From Entrophospora sp. SA101 (lineage: Eukaryota > Glomeromycota > Glomeromycetes > Entrophosporales > Entrophosporaceae): a DNA stretch of 18,598 nucleotides. The position numbers and the translations under genes are program-made. The notes beneath the pieces were generated by a model, which saw only the letters and a list, made by a program, of their open reading frames with translations, was not told the origin of the DNA and did not search any database. The DNA lies in NCBI GenBank assembly GCA_958430865.1, contig CAUDNR010004245.1:138085-156682 (forward strand), written 5' to 3'. Positions 9,804-18,291 of the stretch are shown here, one piece after another (positions within the stretch are counted from its first letter, which is position 1; every line of letters begins with the position of its first letter).

Positions 9804-12378
9804 TCATAATAAAAAAGGAGGTTCCAAATCTTCTACAAATAAATTTTCCATTTTCCATTTAGCATTTTGATCATCTGCTGGATATGTTCTTTGTAAAATA
9901 TTTGGATCACTCAACGGAGAATTATTTGAAATTTCATGAAAATCAATAAAATTATTTGAATTACTACTATTATCTTCCAATATATCAAATTCTTCTTCTT
10001 CTGTCATTTCAACCCAACTTGATATCAAATTTTCCTCATTTTCAACATTTCTACCAATTGATTGATCTTCAAGATCATAATCATCATCACAACCATCATT
10101 GTAATCATCATCTAATACTGGCATAGTTATTCCACTTTCTTCAAATGGTAAAGCACTCTCAGAATGATAATGATCAAAAAATTTTTGCAATTCTTTAATT
10201 TTTTGCTCAAAGATTAATTTAGCTTTGATTTGAGACATTGCTAAAACCTTTTTATACTGAAAAAAATATTAATCAATTTGATAATCTTATTATTGCAATA
10301 ACAAAATATTAGCAAAAAATTCAAACTTAAACTTACATTCAATCTATTTCTTCTTTTATTATGAAAAAAACCCATTGAACTAAATAATCTTTCTGTTGAT
10401 GCAGAGTTAATGCAAATTGCAAAAATATGCAATGCCAATGATGATAATTCTTTTGATCCTTGATTAATAAATTTCCAATATTTGATAACATCACCATTGA
10501 AATTTGAAAAAGATTTATCATCAAAAGGATAATTTTCTTCTATCCAATTTGTTAACTCTAATAAAATATTTGAAGGATTTTTTTTAAAGAATGCAAGATA
10601 GTAATATGTTATCCATTGACCAAAAACAGTTAAATCCAAATTAATATTATTTAATTTAAATTTTTTTAGTCTATGTTGTGGATGAAGTAAAAATGAAATC
10701 AAAAATAAAGGTTGTTCTAATTGATTCCATCGTTTTTCTAATCTGTCAATCATCATGATCTTAAAATTTTCATCAGGATATAATTTAACTATTTTCATTA
10801 TGTATGCAAATCCATGCATAATATCATATAGTTTAGCTGTATATTTTTGTAATTGATTTAATATTGCACTTATTGGATGTAATAAAATAGTCAATTGTTC
10901 TAAATTTCGCCACCAACCTTCACTTTCAATGATGTTGACCATTTCTTCAGATAAATTCCTTGCTTCATGATCATCAGATAAACTATTTTTATTAACAAGT
11001 GTCTTAAAAAAAAAATATATATATATATATATATACATATATTAATAACATATCAAAAAAAAAAAAGCCATATTTAAAAATACATTTAGTTATACCTTCA
11101 ATGGTATTTTGGATCTAACAAGACTTTTAAAACAATAATAGTGACTACACCACCTTGTATCATTTGGTTGAACTAATGCCCAATATTTTTGATAACATAT
11201 CTTCTGTTCATCTCAAAGCTTTGAATAAAAATATGTTGATCTATTGAAAAATGAAACAATTTTTACAGCTAATGTTGATGTTTCTTTAAAAGCATTTGAG
11301 GATTTAAACACATCTCCCATAATCAAGTTCAATTGATGGGCAAAACAAGGAAGAAATGTTATTTCTCGATATTTTTTTCTAAGTCTTTTTCTATTTAATA
11401 ATATTGAAAATTTTTTAATCATAAAATTTTAGTAAAATAAAAAAAATAAAATTTACCACAAACCTTGCTGCAACATTCTCTGATGCTGAATCTGTTACCA
11501 AGCTCAGGATCTTAATTTCTTGGGTTCTTAATTCTTCAAATAAATCAGTTGCATATTTATAAACAACATTCCAGTTCTGAAGGTCACCACTTATGTCTTT
11601 AACATCCCAAATAAGATTTTTTCCACATGAATTAATTAACACAACACCTAATAATTTCTGATGAACAACGTTTTTCCAACCATCAAATGTTAAAGTTATG
11701 CCAAGCTTATCACTCTTTGCTGATTTATATAAATCATCCTTAATTTCTTTGCTTTTTTCAGATAAAATTTTACCACTCAATTGTTTTCTTGATGGCAATT
11801 TAAGAGTTGAATTTGCAATACAAAATGCTTCTTTTATATTTGTATCTTCCACCCATCTGAAAGCCCATCCATTTGAAATTGTTGCGTTAAAAATAGATTT
11901 TATAAATTTTTCTTGTTTATTTTTTACTGTTGCTTTATTTATATAATTAGTAAGTTTTCCAGAATTAACCTTTTTTATTTGTTTTATGTTTGAATTGTTA
12001 TCATCTGCATCTACAAAAATCATAATTAACATTAAATCTAAATTAAAATTAACTTTATAAAAATATAAAATTTCATTTACCATCTTGAATTAAAACAATT
12101 TCTTCTTCATTCAATAATGCAACAGGATTAGAAGTAGATGACTTATCAAGGTTGATTATTTGTTGGTATTCAGCTTCACCAATTTCTTCTTTAAAATGTT
12201 TGCAATGTTTTAAATGATTTAGACATGTTTCTTTTTTATTAGTAAAATAAAGGTCTTCAATAGGTTTATTAGGATTTGCTTTAATACAAGATCTACAGGC
12301 AGCCCCTTTATGTGTAGAATTCACTTTTTCTATCGAAAGTCTAAACCAAGGTGTAAATAAATGCTGCTTCTTTCCCAT
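9804..12378 (-). pseudogene. hAT transposase with one in-frame stop
   Basis: Exons 12378-12081, 12010-11464, 11390-11096, 11002-10337 and 10256-9804 join in phase to 752 codons. Order: a BED-type zinc finger (CRSC at about 29-32, HLKHCKHF near 55-62); TLTFDGW with the first catalytic Asp (about 209); LVTDSASEN with the second (273); LPCFAHQLNLI (295-305); NDTRW (358-362); and the C-terminal dimerisation block SASTERLFS with the catalytic Glu (584), ending near RRNRLN. An acidic tail follows. Codon 341 (11213-11215) is TGA, in the middle of well-conserved sequence: FYSKL is followed by DEQKICYQKYWALVQ in the same frame. It would remove NDTRW and the Glu, so the product is probably inactive unless the stop is read through or is a sequencing error. 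Otherwise the gene is undamaged, which implies recent inactivation. The third-exon donor uses GTTTGT, since GTAAAT nearby would break the frame. Confidence 0.9.
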
Positions 12379-12430
12379 ATTTAATATATGTTAAAGTTGT
12401 GGGAAAAACAATTGTAAATAACTTGGATCG

Positions 12431-12559
12431 GTTATTTAACTCACAGATCGGTTATTTAACTCACAAATCAAGTTATTTAACTGATTTTTATTGTTAAATA
12501 ACTGATCTGCAAGTTAAATAAATCATTTAGTTATTTAACTAATTAACTGGTTATTTAAC
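12431..12559. repeat. Right subterminal repeat array (7 copies, about 20-bp spacing)
   Basis: GTTATTTAAC or its complement starts at 12431, 12451, 12472, 12493, 12513 (last base changed), 12530 and 12550. Spacing is 17-21 bases, close to two helical turns, so the sites lie on one DNA face. The first copies form a 20-bp tandem repeat (ATCGGTTATTTAACTCACA). The array lies just upstream of the transposase start, so it could also affect its transcription. Confidence 0.85.
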
Positions 12560-12625
12560 CAATTATTGGTTCAAATGTTCAAATGTTTCAAAAAAAGATT
12601 TGAACTGGTTAAATTGCCAACACTG

Positions 12626-12633
12626 ATCTTGAG
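12626..12633. repeat. hAT target-site duplication, right copy (ATCTTGAG)
   Basis: Exact copy of 9589-9596, directly after the right terminal repeat. Confidence 0.95.
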
Positions 12634-12697
12634 TGATATATATAACTATCCCTACATAAAAATAGTTAATATGAAATTAATTTATATTAGATCTACT

Positions 12698-12937
12698 ATG
12701 GAACCCAAGAATTATAGTACCATTAGAAGTATTTTAAAAAAAGAACAAGGTGAAAAAATTGCTCCTTACATCTTCAAAATAAATGATACTCAGGCACTGG
12801 AAGCTTATCTAAGTAAGGAAAGGATTACTTATGAAATTTACCAAGAGGAAAGAAAAATAATAAATGTTAAGAAAAGAAAGCAGCATGAAGGTGCATTGTT
12901 ACCTAATAAAAAGCAGAAACCTTTAGAAGGAAAATAA
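12698..12937 (+). CDS. Small basic hypothetical protein (79 aa)
   Basis: I do not recognise this protein. The ATG at 12698 gives MEPKNYSTIRSILKKEQGEK. The frame also runs back into the transposon end, but that part is not conserved protein. The product is Lys/Glu-rich, lacks membrane segments, and ends with a nuclear-localisation-like cluster (VKKRKQ ... NKKQK). Its stop lies 73 bases from the converging end of the FHA gene on the other strand. The hAT inserted 64 bases upstream of the ATG, so any original promoter was displaced. It may be the surviving 3' exon of a longer gene. Confidence 0.45.
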   Translation: MEPKNYSTIRSILKKEQGEKIAPYIFKINDTQALEAYLSKERITYEIYQEERKIINVKKRKQHEGALLPNKKQKPLEGK

Positions 12938-13010
12938 CTATCATTTTCTTTGACAGTTGGAATTATACAGAGGGAAATACCTAAAATTACTTTCTTATTT
13001 TCAATCAAGG

Positions 13011-14209
13011 TCATTTCTTAGTTTCTTTAATTTCAATTTGTGCAGTTAATTGACCATTCTGTTGTTGTAATTGGGTTAATTGAGCTTTTAAATCATTGAT
13101 TTCTTTTAATAATTCTTGTGGAGTTAATTCTTTTAGTTGTTTGTTTTCTTCTTCTAGTTGCTTAATTCAATCTAATAGTTCCTGTTTCTGTCTTTTATGC
13201 CAATCTTCAGCCACTTCTAAGGCTTCCAAGTGTGTATCTATTTCCTCTTCTAACTGTCTTTCCTTTTCCAGTATCCCATTTTCAAATACAATAGATGATA
13301 TTGCCTTGGCTTCCATTTTAGCAACCTGAATTTCCATGTGGCATACATCAATGCTCTTGTAACTGGTGGCTGTTTCAGAAGTATTAATTTTTTTATTGCT
13401 GTTGTTGTTGTTGTCAAATTGTCTTGCTTTAATAATAATATTATTGTTATTATCATTAACAGGATTATTATCATTGCTATTACAATCCTTTACATCTTTA
13501 AGTTGATTTTCAAGATTAATTTTGGCATCTTCAAAAAATTGCATTTCTATATAAATATAATTGAATAATAAAATATTAATCAAATATACAAACATAAACA
13601 TATATGTAAATTAATTGATTTATACTACTCACCAATAAAGCCCTCTTGAGTCTTAACTAAAATTTTATCATTGTGATGTAAAAAACGTTCTTCATGTGGT
13701 TCCAAAAGTTTTTTATTAATAAAAGTTCTTTTATTTGAACCATTTTTTATAAATGATTCAAAACTTAAATCTTTAATGTTTGTTTTTCTCTAATGGGATT
13801 ATAATGATAATATTATTATTATAGAAATTATAATGATTTCAATATTACATAAAATTGATTAATTAAGTTATTGTTACTTACAATTGAAATTGTGCAATGA
13901 GTATTTGCAATATAGAGTGGTTTATTAATCCTTAAATTGCATGTTTTGCCATGTCCAATTGTTATAGATTTTTGGAATTCTGTTATGCTAACTCTTTGGT
14001 TTTGATATGTAACAGATGAAATTGCTTTTGCTTCCATTTTAGCAATCTCAGCCTTATATTTTAGTATTTTTCTGTGTCTTATTTCAAGAGCAATATCATA
14101 GTGGCTGTTGCTGTTATTATCATCATTATTACGAACATCAGCGATTGTGCTTGAATGATTTCTTTTTAATTGGCGTGGTGTAGATGGATTTCTGACTAAA
14201 CCGGTTAGT
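13011..14209 (-). pseudogene. FHA-domain coiled-coil protein gene, interrupted by a stop and lacking a clear 5' end
   Basis: Three minus-strand exons (14209-13882, 13789-13633, 13546-13011) join in phase. The first two encode an FHA-like fold: ITIGHGKTCNLRI, NTHCTISI, SFIKNGSNKRTFINKKLLEP and HHNDKIL correspond to the IGR, HC.I, NG..N and GD.I blocks. The usual Arg after IG is His, and the usual SxxH is replaced by NTHC, so phosphothreonine binding may be altered. The third exon is an Asn-rich linker followed by a Glu/Lys/Gln coiled coil. The coil is cut by TGA at 13167-13169, after which heptad-like sequence (IKQLEEENKQLKEL) continues in frame to TGA at 13011-13013. A segment reading AKMEAKAISS occurs in both the first and third exons. 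The first exon begins at a CAG acceptor with no ATG, so an upstream exon is missing or unrecognised. It may still be expressed as a shorter protein. Confidence 0.65.
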
Positions 14210-14239
14210 CTGAAAATGTTGGAACAAATTTTTCATTAG

Positions 14240-14390
14240 TAATAATGGTAGTGGCTATGGCAGTAATAGATTCAATTCAAGTAAATTGATTATCAATGAT
14301 AACAGTAATGGTAATGGTAATAAAGATAATAATAACAATAGTGTCTATAATAATAATAAAAGAGAGGATTTAAGAAAAAGATCGTTTTAA
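14240..14390 (+). CDS. Orphan Asn-rich 3'-terminal exon
   Basis: After a TTCATTAG acceptor the plus strand reads NNGSGYGSNRFNSSKLIIN, then Asn-rich sequence, and ends KREDLRKRSF with TAA at 14388-14390. This is 49 residues of Gly/Ser/Asn-rich sequence with a basic end, like the tail of an RNA-binding or low-complexity protein. The matching upstream exons would have to lie in the region occupied by the opposite-strand FHA gene, and none were found. It may be a fragment left by rearrangement, or a chance product of AAT-rich repeats. Confidence 0.35.
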
Positions 14391-15046
14391 CTGGTCTCTG
14401 ATGAAGCTTATTTAATTTATTTATTTTTATTTATTTATGATGTATGAATTATATTATTTTTAAAATTTATATATAGTGTAATAATAAATTAATTGGCATT
14501 TCCTTTTGTAAATACCAACTATTACATTTTTTAACTTACATTTCTTGCATAATAAATATCAATTCAATTGTCTAATTAAACAGCATGAGTTCCTTTTATA
14601 TGAATTGAGATCCGTGGATATTGTTCGGCACATTATTTCCGATGAAATGTTTATAATAATCATGAGCATCTCCATCTATATAATGATTGTAATGAATTAT
14701 TGTTAACAAATTTAAATCATTTATAATAATAATAATCCGAAAATAACCCCTATTAATTGAGCAACTACAAAAATTGTCACATATGTTTTATTTAAAAAGT
14801 AAATATTTCAAATATTTCAGCCTTACATCTATTCTTTCTATTAAGCTAATGTTATCATCATCTGTATGTTTATATAATCCTTATACTACTATATACTATA
14901 TATCCACAAAATTTGATTAATACTATATTATATTGAAAATATAATTTAAATGAAAAGGTGACATGATAATGATAACAAAAGAAAATATTGTTTGAGCTAC
15001 TAAACTAAAATAATAGTTGCAATAATTAAGTTATTTTTTGATACGA
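14391..15046. other. AT-rich intergenic DNA with a weak minus-strand frame
   Basis: Most of this is AT-rich and non-coding. A minus-strand frame is open from 14787 to its stop at 14596-14598 (63 codons) and ends HFIGNNVPNNIHGSQFI. Its composition is more balanced than the surroundings, but it has no ATG near its start and no family resemblance. It could be an exon of a missing gene or a chance frame. Confidence 0.3.
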
Positions 15047-15400
15047 TCAATTTTTTAAAATTTGTTCATTTTCTGTATTAATAACTAAAGATTTAATTTG
15101 CTTTTGTGCTTTAATTAGCTGTGCTAAGTTATATGTATATTTATCATTAGAATAATATATTGTTAATGATTGAATATTTTTACAAACTTTCGTTAATTTG
15201 TCAAAAAATTCACCACTACAAGAATTAGTATACTCTAATTTATAAAGATTTTAAAAGATATTATCAAATCTATGATGATTAGTTAATAAATTACAATCTA
15301 GACCATAAGTAATACTAAACTTTCTAATGCCTGCGAATGATCTAAAATAAATTCTACTAGTGTTAAAAATCAACCCCAAACATTTTCTTTATTTGTCGTT
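15047..15400 (-). pseudogene. F-box/LRR-like protein relic
   Basis: The minus strand shows leucine-rich, repeat-like coding sequence broken by stops and a frame change. FLTLVEFILDHSQALESLVL (about 15375-15308) lies in one frame; a shift follows, then ITYGLDCNLLTNHHRFDNIF, a TAA at 15251-15253, and 67 open codons containing NLYKLEYTNSCSGEFFDKL, KVCKNIQSLTIYYSND and LIKAQKQIKSLVI, closed by TGA at 15047-15049. The pattern resembles the leucine-rich C-terminal part of the expanded F-box family of Glomeromycotina. F-box proteins select substrates for SCF ubiquitin ligases. No F-box itself is visible, so the call rests on the repeat pattern alone. Confidence 0.45.
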
Positions 15401-15415
15401 TCATTAACCTCCATT

Positions 15416-16358
15416 TTAATGAAATAGCATTATTTTTTCTTGATATTCCATTAATTGTAATTCATTACAATTAATCTTCTTACTAAATACATGATTTAGG
15501 AGAATGCTCAACTCTTCTTTTGACCATTTGGTATTCCAAGCAGTCGCAAACCTCCTTTCATCAAGGCTTTCTAATACACTATCATCATCATCATTACCAT
15601 TACCATTACCATTCTCATTTACATTGTCATCATTGCTATTAGCATCATTAATAACATTACCATTATCATCATTACTGCCATTAATATCAATGTTATCTTC
15701 TTCATTTTCATTAACATCATTATTACTATTGCTGTCAACACTATCACTATTAACATTAACATTATCATCATCATTATTATCATAAACTTCTTCAATTGGT
15801 ACTACTTCAATTTCTTCTTTCTCTTTCTCCATCTCTTCCACTTCTCCTCCCTCTTCTGAATCCTCCATCTCTTCTTCTTTTTCTTGAAAAATTTCCAATT
15901 CTTCCGAATTTTTCCCTCTTTTCAATTCTTTCTCTTCTTCCGATTCTTCCTCTTCCTTGAGTATATTTTTTTTTTAAAATGAATTAAATATGATACGATA
16001 AACTTTTATTATTAATAATAAACAATAATGAAGATACCTCATAAATAGCTTTTAATAATTCAAGCAGTTGCAATGGTTTCAATGGTGGCATACCCTCTTG
16101 TATATTGTCTTTGATGTCATCAAATAATGCATCCAAGTCAATACATTTACTAATATCGCTATAATAATTATTTCTATAATAATTTTTAGGGAGAGAAAAG
16201 AAAAATTATAATTAGTATGCATCACAACCATCATTCTTTTTAATAATAACTAGAATGACAAGTTGCAACAGCCACCATTTAACAATAAACACTTACCCGT
16301 TGGAATTGGCGAGCTGAGATCCTTTTCTTCTTTTTCCTAACAATATTGATTGCGACAT
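15416..16358 (-). CDS. Acidic low-complexity hypothetical protein (245 aa)
   Basis: Minus-strand exons 16358-16297, 16173-16038 and 15955-15416 join in phase. The N-terminus MSQSILLGKRRKGSQLANSN carries a basic KRRK cluster. The second exon encodes a regular helical-looking segment (DLDALFDDIKDNIQEGMPPL, then KPLQLLELLKAIYE). The third exon is a long Glu-rich then Asp/Asn-rich stretch, followed by a compact end (RRFATAWNTKWSKEELSILL) with W..KWSKEEL spacing that faintly recalls Myb/SANT helices. The basic N-terminus and acidic body suggest a nuclear or chromatin protein, but I recognise no family. The F-box-like relic begins right after the stop on the same strand, so the C-terminus may be truncated. 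Confidence 0.65.
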
Positions 16359-16566
16359 TTTTTCTTAAATTAAAAGAAATTTTTTTTTATTAATGCCAAT
16401 TAATCAAGGGGTAAATTATTATATTATACGCGTATAGGTTGTACAAGGAATATTAAAGAAAACGTGTTAATAGCTAACCAGAGGTAATTTGCATTGATAT
16501 TTCTTATTGAAATCAAAACGCGGAGCAGATCTTGTAGTGACTTAGGTATTTACGAGATTCTTTATC
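16359..16566. other. 5' flank of the acidic-protein gene
   Basis: A short AT-rich leader is followed, from about 16430, by DNA with noticeably more G+C (TATACGCGTATA near 16425 is a near-palindrome). No gene was seen. Confidence 0.35.
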
Positions 16567-16764
16567 TTGATAATAAATGATTGGTATTTTGCTTTTCGTA
16601 ATTGCAAGATGTCAGGGCGATACGAGGAAAGGAAACATTTTTATATACGACATTTTCATAATTGTACACTTCACAGATGTCAAGACGCACACACTACCTT
16701 GAACACTTTACAGTCATTCTCACATGTTCCTCGTGTACATAAGGCTAATCTGACTTGCTTCCCC

Positions 16765-16840
16765 CGATGATACAATAATGCAACTGAATTCCAGGGGGGG
16801 GGGTAGCGTTGCCCTGGAGTTTATTAAAGTTGCATCATCG
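16765..16840. repeat. Long imperfect hairpin with a G10 tract
   Basis: CGATGAT (16765-16771), GCAACT (16780-16785) and CCAGGG (16791-16796) pair in order with CCCTGG (16812-16817), AGTTGC (16828-16833) and ATCATCG (16834-16840). A run of ten G (16794-16803) lies at the tip. The 8-base insertion in the left arm relative to the right suggests a decayed inverted repeat. Confidence 0.6.
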
Positions 16841-17179
16841 TCAAGGATATTTTCACTAATCTTTCCTCATAGCACCCAGACCAGAGAAGGCTGCTGATAT
16901 GTTTAGGCAAAAAATTTCCTGCAACAATCCTACTTAAACACTAACTTTATGCTAGTGTGGCAATAACACAAACCAATAATCCATCACACAAGTGCCAACT
17001 CTCATCAACAATCAATGCTTATATGGTAACAGTCAAGCCTGGTCTGAGGGAAAGATAAGGCCTACTCTACAAAAGCCTTCCAACATGTTCAATTGTTTCA
17101 CCTGTGGGAAAAAATTTCACAGTTATGAGGCGTGCTTAATTGCACCACGCTTGCATGTTTGTTATAGGAAAATTTTATT

Positions 17180-17210
17180 AAATCTGACACCTGTGATCAA
17201 CGTCAGATTT
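17180..17210. repeat. 9-bp stem hairpin
   Basis: AAATCTGAC (17180-17188) and GTCAGATTT (17202-17210) pair perfectly around a 13-base loop, inside the zinc-knuckle island. There is no T-run after it and its function is unknown. Confidence 0.5.
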
Positions 17211-17634
17211 ATTATTCATGAGCAACCATAATTGATGATCAGGAAAAATAATTTATTTGTGAATCCCAAAGATCTGGGTAGACATGCATTATTAAAAGTT
17301 TCATTCATGCATGGCCTTGGTATTGTTACTACCTGGGTGATGCAATTGTTTGTTATGTCAATGATGATATCAAATGTATTGAATAATAATCATGACCATC
17401 ATGAATATTTGATGGATGGAGGCATTCACATACAAGGAAATGATTAAATAGCTAAGTCATGTTTGTTTTATTAAAGATGTATGATTAATTGTATTTCTTA
17501 GTATTTTTATCATATTGTCTAAAAGCCTATTAGTAGATATCAAAATTATCAGAAATTCTTTTAAATTAATCCTATTTTTTAATTAATTATTGGCTTAATT
17601 CAATAAACCAATAACTCTTTATATTGTAATTAAA

Positions 17635-17722
17635 TTATTGGTTAAATATTTCTAAAGCTCTTTGTGCTAAAATAATATCATAATCTTGAGCAGTAGTTAA
17701 GTTTCTATTCAAATAAGGTTCA
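17635..17722 (-). CDS. Possible 3'-terminal exon, unidentified
   Basis: On the minus strand, after a TTCAAG acceptor, a frame reads EPYLNRNLTTAQDYDIILAQ then RALEIFNQ and stops at TAA (17635-17637). The sequence is protein-like and not low-complexity. The frame stays open upstream to about 17857, but that part is Phe/Leu-rich from T-tracts and is probably intron. I found no matching upstream exon and recognise no family. Confidence 0.3.
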
Positions 17723-18164
17723 CTTGAATAAAAAAACAATTTGGGCAAAAAATAATTTGAATAAAATGAATAATAATAGTAATTTGAAGCAAATAAAAGC
17801 AAATAAAAATGAAATTTGGATTATGAATAGAAACCATGCATTAATATTAAATCAAAAAATAACAATAAATAAACAAACAAATAAATAGCTTTTATTGCAA
17901 AATAATCAATTTTGTTCTTTTGGTGTTAATGATTGAATTGATCACACAAGCAATAGTCAATTTAAACAGCATTGTTTTTAAAGAATTTATTCAAAATATT
18001 TATTTTAAATGTATAAAGTTTAATGATTTTCTTTAATGCAAATTTTTTTGATACATCAATCTTGGTCCATATTTATATACTTTAAAGTTTCTTTATTTCT
18101 TTTTTTGATAAATAATAAATTTATCCTTTGTTTATTTGTTTAGAAAAATTAAAATAATTTATAG
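17723..18164. other. AT-rich DNA without a clear gene
   Basis: Only short frames are present. A minus-strand stretch near 18090-18037 reads KVYKYGPRLMYQKNLH before a stop and could be a small coding remnant. Nothing firmer was seen. Confidence 0.35.
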
Positions 18165-18180
18165 GGCCTAGTACTAGGCC
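18165..18180. repeat. Perfect 16-bp palindrome GGCCTAGTACTAGGCC
   Basis: The sequence is fully self-complementary and G+C-rich against very AT-rich surroundings. It ends 12 bases before the MITE that follows. It could be a protein-binding site or a relic of a terminal repeat. Confidence 0.7.
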
Positions 18181-18190
18181 ACAAACCATA

Positions 18191-18291
18191 TAGTCAACCC
18201 CGTTATTTCCGTTTAAAATTAGTATTTAGGTTTAACAAATTTGGTTTAATGAGATGGATTTACTGTTTCTTTGGTTTAACAGGGTTGACTA
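18191..18291. mobile_element. Mariner-like MITE (about 97 bp) flanked by TA
   Basis: GTCAACCCCGTTA (18193-18205) and TAACAGGGTTGAC (18277-18289) are inverted repeats matching at 12 of 13 positions. Each is flanked by TA (18191-18192, 18290-18291), the target duplication of Tc1/mariner elements. The interior is non-coding and contains further GGTTTAAC repeats. Confidence 0.6.

Larger units (their letters stand above)
9597..12625 (-). mobile_element. Complete hAT-superfamily DNA transposon (3,029 bp)
   Basis: The terminal inverted repeats are CAGTGTTGGCAAT at the left and its complement ATTGCCAACACTG at the right, followed by partly matching AACTG/TTAAAT-rich subterminal DNA. The element is bounded by a perfect 8-bp duplication, carries a five-exon transposase on the minus strand, and has GTTATTTAAC arrays just inside both ends. 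The structure is that of an autonomous hAT. The only defect visible is one in-frame stop in the transposase. Confidence 0.95.
16567..17447 (+). pseudogene. GC-richer island with CCHC zinc knuckle, probable retroelement debris
   Basis: The stretch has clearly higher G+C than the rest of the window and short plus-strand frames at 16567-16770, 16992-17231 and 17232-17447. The middle one contains CFTCGKKFHSYEAC at 17094-17135, an exact CX2CX4HX4C zinc knuckle as found in Gag proteins of retrotransposons and in some RNA-binding proteins. Neighbouring frames show no protease, reverse transcriptase or integrase motif. The knuckle and the different base composition suggest a fragment of a foreign or retro-element. 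A diverged cellular zinc-knuckle protein, or a chance match, is also possible. Confidence 0.4.

Noticed and set aside
11698..11946. Plus-strand frame of 82 codons inside the hAT
   Set aside because: It lies opposite conserved transposase exon 2 and has no family features.
13338..13568. Plus-strand Ile/Val-rich frame
   Set aside because: It is antisense to the Asn-rich linker of the FHA gene; the hydrophobicity comes from complementing AAT/AAC repeats.
15504..15785. Plus-strand Ser/Leu-rich frame of 93 codons
   Set aside because: It is the complement of the Asp/Asn-rich repeat in the acidic minus-strand gene, which has proper exons.
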